26,169 nt of DNA from Methylomonas sp. (lineage in GTDB: Bacteria > Pseudomonadota > Gammaproteobacteria > Methylococcales > Methylomonadaceae): positions 1-26,169 of the forward strand of contig JALSIU010000080.1 in the NCBI GenBank assembly GCA_026989715.1, in the 5' to 3' direction. Below are positions 1-7,531 of this stretch, in pieces (positions within the stretch are counted from its first letter, which is position 1; the number at the start of each line of letters is the position of its first letter). The notes under the pieces were generated by a model. It saw only the letters and a program-made list of their open reading frames with translations. It was not told the origin of the DNA and made no database searches. A program made the translations under genes and the position numbers.

Positions 1-397
1 TTAAATGTGCATTGATTTCTTGAGCAGTCAGGGCGCAACGTAAGTTTTTAGCCCAGAAATCTTGAATGGAGATAAGTTCAGAGGGTATTTGAGAAAATTT
101 ATCTATGACAATGGTACTGAGAACAATGTTTTGCAATTCTTTGGTACCAATAAGGTTGATGGCTTGCGATATTGAGGTGATTTGCGCCGGAAATCCGTAG
201 AAGGCACTATTGACAATTTTTAATAATCGAATAGATAAAGAGGCATCTGTTTCGATTAGCAGTGCGGCATCGGCTACCGGCTTATTGGGATCTTGAATGA
301 TTTTTTGTAATTGTGTATAAATAGTTGGAGGAGAGGCAAGTTGGATATCTCCTGCAAATAAGTCTGCAATTAATAAGGTATTTTTTGTATTATTCAT
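1..397 (-). CDS. HDOD domain protein, partial (C-terminus beyond window edge)
   Basis: The reading frame opens at an ATG (397-395) and stays open to the window edge, giving about 132 residues of an incomplete protein. The translation has the start of an HDOD domain: a 'SPPTIYTQLQKIIQDP' stretch, then 'DASLSIRLLKIVNSAFYG' and 'ISQAINLIGTKELQNIVLS'. This matches the family pattern of a proline-rich entry, an Asp-Pro turn, 'LLKIVNS..YG' and a helix ending in 'LG...+..+'. HDOD proteins are non-catalytic relatives of HD phosphohydrolases, usually signalling or regulatory. No clear Shine-Dalgarno precedes the ATG, so the start is tentative. It lies 91 bases downstream of a second HDOD gene on the same strand and may be co-transcribed with it. 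An output domain after the HDOD cannot be excluded because the end is missing. Confidence 0.8.
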   Translation of the reverse strand, partial: MNNTKNTLLIADLFAGDIQLASPPTIYTQLQKIIQDPNKPVADAALLIETDASLSIRLLKIVNSAFYGFPAQITSISQAINLIGTKELQNIVLSTIVIDKFSQIPSELISIQDFWAKNLRCALTAQEINAHL

Positions 398-488
398 GGC
401 GATATTATATGACAATCATTTTGTTATATATACTTTTATGCTTTAAGTGCTATGCGTTTGCCGATAGCAGACGTTTAATTATTAAGCT

Positions 489-1379
489 TTACAACAGCAG
501 TTTTTGAATATCATTTATTTCATTTTTTGCTTGGTCTAAAATATTAATGCTGGCATCTGCATCTAAGTTTCCTGAGACTAATTTATGATAGGCAGGGAGT
601 TGATCCAGTTTCGGCATACGTTTGGGGTCAATTTTACCGATATAGCTATGTAATTGTGAAATCATCACAATATCGGCATAGTCAGGTGCTTCCTGTTCGT
701 CACGTTGCCAGTTTTCCGAGTTGACGATAACATTACTAAAGTCTTCATGAAAATCCCATTTCTGTAAGATTTGTACGCCAATTTTTATGCGTAGTTTACG
801 TACCGTTTCGGTTAAATCTTTGGGTGTTGCTAAAATATCGGGGTTTTGATCGGCATAAGTGAGAATAGGCACAATACCAATATCGTGAATTAAACCGGCG
901 AGCATTGCTTTATCAGGGTCAAAGCCCGGCGTTTTATGGGCAAGAACAGCGGAGATGGCCGCGACATAACTGCTATGCAGCCATAGTTCATGCATTTTTT
1001 TACGGATAAGCGGTGATGCGGCATTAAAAATACCTTTTAAGGCAAAGGTAGTAATAATTTGTTGGGCACTTTTTAAGCCTAGACGGGTAAGTGCCTCGGG
1101 GCAACTCTCAATTTTTCTACGGCCGCGGTATAACGGACTATTGGATATTTTTATTAGGCGTGCGGTAATGGAGGGGTCTATTTGTACAACACGGGCAATT
1201 TTATTGTTATTGGCTGAGCTATCATTAATGGCACGTTTTATATTAAAGGCCACATCCGGAATCGTCGGTAAATCCAGCGAGTCAGATTGCATAAACTGAT
1301 AACAGTCGTGATACAGTCTATTTTTTGCCAAGTTTGCCGCTGACTCAGTCGTTTTGGGTGTTGAATTTTGTTGATCCAT
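489..1379 (-). CDS. HDOD domain-containing protein
   Basis: This is a 296-residue protein, a typical length for a stand-alone HDOD protein. After a polar N-terminus of about 35 residues come 'LPTIPDVAFNIKRAIND', 'ARVVQIDPSITARLIKISNS' and 'YRGRRKIESCPEALTRLGLK', the HDOD signature. A downstream 'AGLIHDIGIVPIL' keeps an HD-like pair but not the full HD metal-binding set. No signal peptide, membrane span or fused GGDEF/EAL domain is visible. HDOD proteins act in the cytoplasm as signalling scaffolds, and the specific role here is unknown. It is divergent from prmB (91 bp apart) and followed on the same strand by another HDOD gene. The start ATG has no strong ribosome binding site. Confidence 0.9.
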   Translation of the reverse strand: MDQQNSTPKTTESAANLAKNRLYHDCYQFMQSDSLDLPTIPDVAFNIKRAINDSSANNNKIARVVQIDPSITARLIKISNSPLYRGRRKIESCPEALTRLGLKSAQQIITTFALKGIFNAASPLIRKKMHELWLHSSYVAAISAVLAHKTPGFDPDKAMLAGLIHDIGIVPILTYADQNPDILATPKDLTETVRKLRIKIGVQILQKWDFHEDFSNVIVNSENWQRDEQEAPDYADIVMISQLHSYIGKIDPKRMPKLDQLPAYHKLVSGNLDADASINILDQAKNEINDIQKLLL

Positions 1380-1470
1380 ATTGACTATTTTAAGGAATGT
1401 TGCCCAGATGTGTGCGGAATTAGTTTAAAATTGCTGTCTTTAAGCATCATTTTTACATTATTAATATTTT

Positions 1471-2403
1471 ATGCAACAAACATCTGTAGAAATCAGAGAA
1501 ACATTGGTGACAGTGCGAGATTATATTCGTTGGGGAGCCAGTCGTTTTGCTGAAGCCCAATTATTCCATGGCCATGGTACGGCCAGTGCATTAGATGATG
1601 CAGCTGCACTGATTTTGCATAGTTTACACCTGCCATATAATTTATCAGACAGTTATTTTAGTGCGTGTTTAACATATGCAGAGCGGGATAAAGTGATTGC
1701 CTTGATTGAGCAACGTATCACAACACGCATGCCTTCTGCTTATTTGATGCGTGAAGCGATTTTTGCCGGTTTGCCATTTTATGTGGATGAACGTGTTTTA
1801 GTGCCCAGATCGCCTATTGCCGAATTAATCAGTAGTCAATTTGATCCTTGGGTTGAACCGGAACAAGTGCAGCATATTCTTGATTTATGTACAGGGAGTG
1901 CTTGTATTGCGATTGCTTGTGCGTATGCCTTTCCGGCGGCTATGGTGGATGCAGTTGATTTGTCGCAAGATGCGTTGGCCGTTGCTAAGATAAATGTAGC
2001 CAAACATGAACTGGAAGAGCAATTGAGCTTGTATCATTCCGATTTATTTAGCGCATTGCCTGCACAAAAATATGATGTGATTGTGTCTAATCCGCCTTAT
2101 GTTGCCATTAGTGAATGGGAGCAACTACCGGCTGAGTTTCATGCCGAGCCTGAAATGGGTTTTACCGGTGGGGAAACCGGTTTAGATTTGGTGATTAAAA
2201 TTTTGGTTGCGGCGGCGGATTATTTGGCAGAAAAAGGGGTATTAATAGTAGAAGTGGGGAGTAGTGCTGAAACCTTGCAAACGCAATTTCCTGATGTGCC
2301 GTTTTACTGGTTAGATTTTGAGCGCGGAGGGGATGGCGTTTTCTTACTCACTGCCGAGCAAGTCTTGGCATTTAATGAATTATTTAAGCGAGCATTGGAT
2401 TAA
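1471..2403 (+). CDS. prmB: Ribosomal protein L3 N5-glutamine methyltransferase PrmB
   Basis: The 310-residue protein is an AdoMet-dependent methyltransferase of the PrmB/HemK type, predicted to methylate a glutamine of ribosomal protein L3 in the cytoplasm. The N-terminal helical domain (about 1-95) carries 'DYIRWGASRFAEA' and 'HGHGT', characteristic of PrmB rather than PrmC. The AdoMet motif I is 'ILDLCTGSACIAIA' (about 136-149). The catalytic NPPY lies at 207-210. The length is normal for PrmB. It is followed after two bases by aroC, an order also found in pseudomonads and other gammaproteobacteria, so the pair is very likely one transcript. The chosen ATG has only a weak AT-rich leader, but the N-terminus from it matches the family. 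Confidence 0.95.
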   Translation: MQQTSVEIRETLVTVRDYIRWGASRFAEAQLFHGHGTASALDDAAALILHSLHLPYNLSDSYFSACLTYAERDKVIALIEQRITTRMPSAYLMREAIFAGLPFYVDERVLVPRSPIAELISSQFDPWVEPEQVQHILDLCTGSACIAIACAYAFPAAMVDAVDLSQDALAVAKINVAKHELEEQLSLYHSDLFSALPAQKYDVIVSNPPYVAISEWEQLPAEFHAEPEMGFTGGETGLDLVIKILVAAADYLAEKGVLIVEVGSSAETLQTQFPDVPFYWLDFERGGDGVFLLTAEQVLAFNELFKRALD

Positions 2404-2405
2404 GT

Positions 2406-3494
2406 ATGTCGGGAAACACGATAGGAAAATTATTTACAGTGACGACTTTCGGTGAAAGTCATGGTATTGCATTGGGTGCGACCGTGGATGGTTGCCCACC
2501 GGGGCTGGAACTAAGCGAGGCAGATTTGCAAGGTGATTTAGATCGCCGCCGTCCCGGAACATCGCGGCATACGACACAGCGGCGTGAGGCGGATCAGGTG
2601 GAAATTTTATCAGGCGTGTTTGCAGGTAAAACCACAGGCACACCGATAGGCTTGTTAATTAAAAATACGGATCAGCGTTCTAAAGATTATGCCAATATTG
2701 CCGAAACGTATCGCCCGGGGCATGCAGATTATGTTTATGACCATAAATATGGCTTTAGAGATTATCGTGGCGGCGGGCGTTCTTCAGCGCGTGAAACTGC
2801 GATGCGGGTTGCCGCCGGTGGCATTGCTAAAAAATATTTAAAACAATCTTTTGGTATTGATATTCGGGGGTATTTATCGCAATTAGGACCGATTAAAATT
2901 GAGCAGATAGATTGGAGTGTCATGGCAGAGAGCGAGTTTTTTTGTCCTGATATAAATAAAGAAGCCGAGTTAGTCGCTTATATGGATGCTTTGCGTAAAG
3001 AAGGCAACTCTATTGGTGCGAAGGTCAATGTGATAGCAACACAGGTTCCACCGGGTTTGGGCGAGCCGATTTTTGATCGTTTGGATGCTGATTTAGCGCA
3101 TGCTTTAATGAGTATTAATGCAGTCAAAGGTGTTGAAATCGGAGATGGTTTTGATTGCGTTAACAGTAAAGGTACTGATTTTCGCGATGAAATGACACCA
3201 GACGGTTTTTTAAGCAATCATGCAGGGGGTATTTTAGGGGGTATTTCCAGTGGTCAAGATATTGTGGCCAGTATTGCATTGAAGCCTACCTCCAGCTTAC
3301 ATTTGCCGGGGCGTAGTATTAATCGTGCAGGGGAGGCGATTGAGGTAGTTACCAAAGGGCGGCATGACCCTTGTGTTGGGATTCGGGCAACCCCGATTGC
3401 CGAAGCAATGATGGCGATTGTCTTAATGGATCATATGTTGCGGCATAGAGCGCAGAACTATGATGTGCAGTCTACATTACCGGTCTTGCGTTAA
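2406..3494 (+). CDS. aroC: Chorismate synthase AroC
   Basis: The 362-residue protein has the normal AroC length. It makes chorismate from 5-enolpyruvylshikimate-3-phosphate, the last shikimate step, using reduced FMN. Family signatures are visible: 'TFGESHG' (14-20), 'RGGGRSSARET' (121-131) and 'RHDPCVGIRATPIAEAM' near the C-terminus. The ATG follows the prmB stop after two bases, so translational coupling is likely. Chorismate is the substrate of UbiC, encoded at 15927-16487 in this window, although the two genes are far apart and on opposite strands. Confidence 0.98.
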   Translation: MSGNTIGKLFTVTTFGESHGIALGATVDGCPPGLELSEADLQGDLDRRRPGTSRHTTQRREADQVEILSGVFAGKTTGTPIGLLIKNTDQRSKDYANIAETYRPGHADYVYDHKYGFRDYRGGGRSSARETAMRVAAGGIAKKYLKQSFGIDIRGYLSQLGPIKIEQIDWSVMAESEFFCPDINKEAELVAYMDALRKEGNSIGAKVNVIATQVPPGLGEPIFDRLDADLAHALMSINAVKGVEIGDGFDCVNSKGTDFRDEMTPDGFLSNHAGGILGGISSGQDIVASIALKPTSSLHLPGRSINRAGEAIEVVTKGRHDPCVGIRATPIAEAMMAIVLMDHMLRHRAQNYDVQSTLPVLR

Positions 3495-3503
3495 AAATGG
3501 CTT

Positions 3504-4706
3504 GTGTACAAGCAGGCAGGCACATTGTCTAAAGATGTGAAGGTGCGTATCCCTTATTGGCGTTTATCAGGGTTTTATTTTTTTTATTTTGCGACATTAG
3601 GTGGTTTTCTGCCCTTTTGGAGCTTATATTTAAAAGACAATGGTTTTAATGCAGCTCAAATTGGTGAGTTGACGGCCCTGATGGTGGGAACGAAAATTGT
3701 AGGGCCTAATTTATGGGGCTGGATTGCAGACCATACCGGTAGAAGTTTACGGGTCATTCGTATTACTTCATTTTTTGCCATGCTTTTATTTGCAGGTTTT
3801 TTATACGAAAAAACATTCCAATGGTTTGCCATCGTGACGGTGGGCTTTAGTTTTTTTTGGAATGCGGCTTTGCCGCAATTTGAAGCCGCCACTTTGCATC
3901 ATTTAAAAAATGAGCCGCACCGTTATAGTCATATACGCTTATGGGGGTCTATCGGCTTTATTATCACGGTGTTAGGTGTCGGGCGTTTCTTGGATTTATA
4001 TCCGATTGCGCTCCTACCTTGGTTAATTATTATATTATTAGGGGGAATTTGGCTCATTTCCTTACTGACTCCGGAAGTCAGTTCTGCGAAAGCCAGTCAG
4101 GCGGCGGTCGGTATTTGGCAAATTGTTAAGCAGCCTGAAGTGTTGGCTTTTTTAGGTGTTTATATGTTATTGCAGGCCGCCCATGGCCCTTATTATGTAT
4201 TTTTCTCGATTTATTTGAAGCAGTTTGACTATTCATCTACCTTGATTGGCTTATTATGGTCACTTGGTGCCGGCGCCGAAATCATTGTTTTTATGATGAT
4301 GCGCAAGTTGTTAAAATTTGTTTCTTTACGTACGATTTTACGTTTAAGTGCTTTGCTATCGGTTTTACGGTGGCTGTTGATTGCTTGGTATGCGGGGGAT
4401 ATGACTATTTTGCTGATCGCCCAAATATTACATGCAGCTACATTTGGAACGGCGCATGTCGCTGCGATACATTTGGTGCAAGATTATTTTGGCGTGCATC
4501 ATCAAGGCAAAGGGCAGGCATTGTATAGTAGTCTTAGCTTTGGTTTAGGAGGGATGTTAGGCGGGTTGTATAGTGGCTATGCTTGGGATGTTTTTCTGGG
4601 GCAATGGGTGTTTAGTTTTGCCGCATTATTAAGTGCGGTTGCCTATATAATGGTTGTTATTTGGGTGGGTAAGGGTAGAGCTTACCAGCATGAGTTAACT
4701 GAATGA
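3504..4706 (+). CDS. MFS transporter, PPP/HcaT-like family
   Basis: The protein has about 400 residues and about 12 hydrophobic segments, so it is an inner-membrane major facilitator. The N-terminus 'YWRLSGFYFFYFATLGGFLPFWSLYLKDNG' and the 'GELTALMVGTKIVGPNLWGWIADHTGR' loop are typical of the 3-phenylpropionate (HcaT-like) / MFS_1_like group. The MFS A-motif position is represented by 'WIADHTGR'. The substrate cannot be told from sequence. The gene starts ten bases after aroC and probably belongs to the same operon; prmB-aroC-MFS is a recurring gammaproteobacterial order. The GTG at 3504 is tentative: in-frame TTG 3525, GTG 3537 and GTG 3543 are alternatives, and none has a strong Shine-Dalgarno. 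Confidence 0.88.
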   Translation: MYKQAGTLSKDVKVRIPYWRLSGFYFFYFATLGGFLPFWSLYLKDNGFNAAQIGELTALMVGTKIVGPNLWGWIADHTGRSLRVIRITSFFAMLLFAGFLYEKTFQWFAIVTVGFSFFWNAALPQFEAATLHHLKNEPHRYSHIRLWGSIGFIITVLGVGRFLDLYPIALLPWLIIILLGGIWLISLLTPEVSSAKASQAAVGIWQIVKQPEVLAFLGVYMLLQAAHGPYYVFFSIYLKQFDYSSTLIGLLWSLGAGAEIIVFMMMRKLLKFVSLRTILRLSALLSVLRWLLIAWYAGDMTILLIAQILHAATFGTAHVAAIHLVQDYFGVHHQGKGQALYSSLSFGLGGMLGGLYSGYAWDVFLGQWVFSFAALLSAVAYIMVVIWVGKGRAYQHELTE

Positions 4707-4731
4707 TATTGGAAATAATAAGGAAAAAGTA

Positions 4732-5346
4732 GTGTTTGAGTTGATACAAAGTGGCGGGGTATTAATGATCCCCATTATATTTTGTTCAGTGCTGGCCATG
4801 GCGATTATCGTTGAGCGGTTTTGGACATTGCGTAAAAATAAAATATTGCCACCTGAAATGGTGTCGCAGGTGTGGAAACTTGCTAAGGCAAAAAAAATGG
4901 ATGCATTGACCTTAAAGCGTTTAAAGGATAGTTCACCATTAGGTACGATTTTAGCGACAGGTTTAATGAATCGAGGTTTTGGGCGTGAACTGATGAAAGA
5001 AGCCATTAGTGAATCCGGCCGGCAGGTTGCACATAAAATGGAGCGATTTTTAAATACTCTAGGCACCATTGCGACTATTACGCCTTTGTTGGGTTTACTA
5101 GGTACGGTCGTGGGCATGATTAAAGTTTTTGCCGCGATTGTCAGTCATGGTGTGGGAGACCCGACTGTGTTGGCGGGAGGGATTTCTGAGGCATTGACCA
5201 CGACGGCTGCCGGCTTAGCGGTTGCCATTCCTTGTGTCATTTTTCATCGTTATTTTGATCGCTTAGTGGATGAATATGTGTTAAATATGGAAGAAGAGTC
5301 ATTGAAATTAATTGAAGTGATTCATGGCGGCCGTGAAGAGTTATAA
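4732..5346 (+). CDS. exbB: MotA/TolQ/ExbB proton channel family protein (ExbB-like)
   Basis: The 204-residue protein has three membrane spans, about residues 11-27, 112-136 and 155-176, the ExbB/TolQ topology. The diagnostic motif 'TITPLLGLLGTVVGMIKVF' lies at about 115-133, followed by 'ISEALTTTAAGLAVAIPC'. With ExbD it should form the proton channel that harvests the proton-motive force for outer-membrane transport or envelope work. The GTG start at 4732 is preceded by AAGGA at a good distance. It is followed by exbD and lpxK, a cluster order seen in pseudomonads. No TonB gene is in the window, so the partner is unknown. Confidence 0.92.
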   Translation: MFELIQSGGVLMIPIIFCSVLAMAIIVERFWTLRKNKILPPEMVSQVWKLAKAKKMDALTLKRLKDSSPLGTILATGLMNRGFGRELMKEAISESGRQVAHKMERFLNTLGTIATITPLLGLLGTVVGMIKVFAAIVSHGVGDPTVLAGGISEALTTTAAGLAVAIPCVIFHRYFDRLVDEYVLNMEEESLKLIEVIHGGREEL

Positions 5347-5348
5347 TC

Positions 5349-5762
5349 ATGAATTTTCGTAAGCATAAACATAAACCGCTGGAGATTTCTTTAACACCGA
5401 TGATTGATGTGGTGTTTTTGTTGCTTATTTTTTTTATGGTAACGACCACTTTTAGTCAGCAGACGGCCATCAAAATACAGTTGCCGCAGGCGGATGGCCA
5501 AACAAAGCCTGAGCATCAGCAACAAATATTAATGCTCACCATTGATAAGGCCGGGGGATATTATATTAATGATAAAGCATTAAAAGATCGTAACTTAGCT
5601 ACTTTGATGCAAGCATTAACAAAATTTGCGGCGAATAAGCATATTCCCCTCGTGATTAATGCTGATGCGAGTGCGCCACTGCAATCCGCGATATCGGTAC
5701 TAGATGTGGCGGCCAAAATAGGTTTTACAAATGTGACGTTTGTCACCGAAAAAGGAGAATAA
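5349..5762 (+). CDS. exbD: ExbD/TolR family biopolymer transport protein
   Basis: The 137-residue protein has a short cytoplasmic N-terminus and one membrane span starting at 'LTPMIDVVFLLLIFFMV', with the conserved membrane Asp at residue 20. A periplasmic domain of about 90 residues follows. This is the ExbD/TolR plan, partner of ExbB in the proton channel. It starts two bases after exbB and ends one base before the lpxK ATG, so the three genes are tightly coupled. ExbD and TolR cannot be separated by sequence alone. The link to lpxK and the absence of tolA/tolB favour ExbD. Confidence 0.93.
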   Translation: MNFRKHKHKPLEISLTPMIDVVFLLLIFFMVTTTFSQQTAIKIQLPQADGQTKPEHQQQILMLTIDKAGGYYINDKALKDRNLATLMQALTKFAANKHIPLVINADASAPLQSAISVLDVAAKIGFTNVTFVTEKGE

Positions 5763-5763
5763 G

Positions 5764-6759
5764 ATGCTGAAAAAATTAATGGCTTCCCTTTTAAATGAGG
5801 TTTGGTATAAGGATCATTTTGTAGGCACGCTTTTGATGCCGTTTTCCTTTATTTTTATGGATGTGGTGAAGTTACGTCGCTGGATGTATAAAAAAGGTTT
5901 TAAACCGGTTGCAAAATTGCCGGTACCGGTCATTATTGTCGGTAATATTACCTTAGGCGGGACAGGTAAGACACCGTTGGTGATTTATTTAGTGCAGCAA
6001 TTAAAGCAAGCGGGATTTAAGCCGGGAGTGGTTAGCCGTGGCTATGGCGGCCAAGCGGACACTTGGCCGCAAGCTGTGACGGCAAGTAGTGATGCGCAAC
6101 AAATAGGTGATGAGCCATTATTAATTGCTCGGCATGCAGATTGCCCTGTGGCAGTTGGTCCACATAGAGCCGATGCCGCTAGGTTATTGCTGGATAATAC
6201 AGACTGTGATGTCATTATTTCAGATGATGGATTGCAGCATTATGCTTTGCATCGAGATATAGAGATTGTGGTGATTGATGGTATACGCCGCTTTGGCAAT
6301 AATTTTTGTCTACCTTCCGGCCCTTTGCGTGAGCCGCAAGAGCGCGTTCGTGAAGTAGATTTTGTGGTTTGTAATGGGGGGGAGCCGGAAGAAAATGAAC
6401 TATCAATGCAACTGGAAGGGAAATACGCACTTAATTTAAAAACGCAAGAGCGCAAACCTTTATTTGAATTTAAAGGCATGACGTGTCATGTACTCGCCGG
6501 TATCGGTCATCCACAGCGATTTTTTGATTTATTAAATCAGGCTGGGCTGGAGTCTTGCCAAATGCACCCTTTTCCGGATCATTATGCTTATACGGAAAAA
6601 GACTTGCAATTTAAAGGTGCGCAAGCAGTATTAATGACGGAAAAAGATGCAGTGAAATGTCAGGCGTTTGCCACAGAGCAATATTGGTCGGTTCCTGTGG
6701 AGGCGAAGCTGGATAATCAATTGATTGAGCAATTAATTGTGTTATTGCGAGCTAAATAA
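5764..6759 (+). CDS. lpxK: Tetraacyldisaccharide 4'-kinase LpxK
   Basis: The 331-residue protein phosphorylates the 4' position of the lipid A precursor at the cytoplasmic face of the inner membrane, yielding lipid IVA. An N-terminal membrane anchor covers about 19-35. The P-loop 'GGTGKTP' is at 65-71, and 'SDDGLQHYALHRD' (about 153-165) is a conserved LpxK block. I chose the ATG at 5764 because AAAGGAGA sits just upstream. A TTG at 5740 would add eight residues overlapping exbD. msbA, a frequent partner of lpxK, is not here. The gene converges on the ParA gene with an 11-base gap and no obvious intrinsic terminator between them. Confidence 0.96.
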   Translation: MLKKLMASLLNEVWYKDHFVGTLLMPFSFIFMDVVKLRRWMYKKGFKPVAKLPVPVIIVGNITLGGTGKTPLVIYLVQQLKQAGFKPGVVSRGYGGQADTWPQAVTASSDAQQIGDEPLLIARHADCPVAVGPHRADAARLLLDNTDCDVIISDDGLQHYALHRDIEIVVIDGIRRFGNNFCLPSGPLREPQERVREVDFVVCNGGEPEENELSMQLEGKYALNLKTQERKPLFEFKGMTCHVLAGIGHPQRFFDLLNQAGLESCQMHPFPDHYAYTEKDLQFKGAQAVLMTEKDAVKCQAFATEQYWSVPVEAKLDNQLIEQLIVLLRAK

Positions 6760-6770
6760 GCACAACATTT

Positions 6771-7514
6771 TTATGTAATAAGTTGTAATATTTCTTGCCA
6801 TAATGCCTGATACGCATCCGTGGAGCGGCTTTTTCGGGCATAGGCTGCGAGCGGCATGCGTTCCCAGCCCATGCGTTCTATATCGCTGGCATAAGGGATT
6901 GTGCTACTTAAAATATCCTGATGCTGTTCACTTAATGTTGCCATAATTTCACAGTGCATCTTTTTGCGCCTATCGGCCATAGAGAAAAAAGGGATAAGTT
7001 GCAGGTGTTTGAGTTTATTATCTTTTAGGTATTTCTTTAACTGCTCTAAGGTGCGTAATGATAGGGTGGTAGGGATAATAGGGGACAGTAATATTTCTGA
7101 GGTTTCAAAAATGGCTTCCGATAATAATGAGATATTAGGCGGGCAATCTAAAAAGATAAAATCATACTCTTGGGTAAGAGGGGCTAGTAATTTTTTGAGT
7201 CTTTGTGTCGGTTTTTTGCGCGTATCGAGCACTAAATCTAAGTTGCGAAAAGAAAAATCTGCCGGTAGTAAATCTAAGTTTTCAAAATCGGTTGCTTTAA
7301 TTAAACCATCTAATTCACGCTCGCCGGCAATTAGCTGTTTGCTACCGCCCTTAACTTTGGGCTTAATCCTAAAATAATAACTGCTCGCACCTTGGGGGTC
7401 TAAATCCCAAACTAAGGTTTTATAATGATTTTGTGCGGCTAAGTAGGCTAGGTTAACTGCGGTAGATGTTTTACCTACGCCACCTTTAATATTGTATGTT
7501 GCAATTATTTTCAT
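6771..7514 (-). CDS. ParA/MinD-type ATPase
   Basis: The 247-residue protein has the deviant Walker A 'KGGVGKTST' at 10-18, Walker A' 'DLDPQG' at 37-42 and Walker B 'FIFLDCPP' near 120. These mark the ParA/MinD family of ATPases that form dynamic patterns on the nucleoid or membrane to position a cargo. No N-terminal helix-turn-helix and no C-terminal amphipathic MinD-type helix are obvious, so it resembles a small orphan ParA. No parB or parS candidate lies nearby, and it is not in the gidA-parA-parB locus expected for chromosome segregation. It starts 17 bases after the CYTH/CHAD gene on the same strand, so that protein is the natural candidate for its cargo adaptor. The AUG has only a weak ribosome binding site. 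Confidence 0.92.
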   Translation of the reverse strand: MKIIATYNIKGGVGKTSTAVNLAYLAAQNHYKTLVWDLDPQGASSYYFRIKPKVKGGSKQLIAGERELDGLIKATDFENLDLLPADFSFRNLDLVLDTRKKPTQRLKKLLAPLTQEYDFIFLDCPPNISLLSEAIFETSEILLSPIIPTTLSLRTLEQLKKYLKDNKLKHLQLIPFFSMADRRKKMHCEIMATLSEQHQDILSSTIPYASDIERMGWERMPLAAYARKSRSTDAYQALWQEILQLIT

Positions 7515-7531
7515 GGCTGTTTTTTAAGAAA

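Noticed and set aside
325..507. 60-codon plus-strand frame at the left end
   Set aside because: It is antisense to the HDOD partial gene and its translation is hydrophobic noise from AT-rich DNA.
5740..5763. Upstream TTG start for lpxK
   Set aside because: AAAGGAGA lies directly before the ATG at 5764, and the extra residues would only overlap exbD.
6964..7377. 137-codon plus-strand frame inside the ParA gene
   Set aside because: It lies wholly antisense to a ParA gene with intact motifs, and its Ser/Lys-rich translation resembles no known domain.
6771..7514. Chromosome partition ParA (Soj)
   Set aside because: No parB, parS or gidA-gidB context is present, and the gene is paired with a CHAD protein instead.
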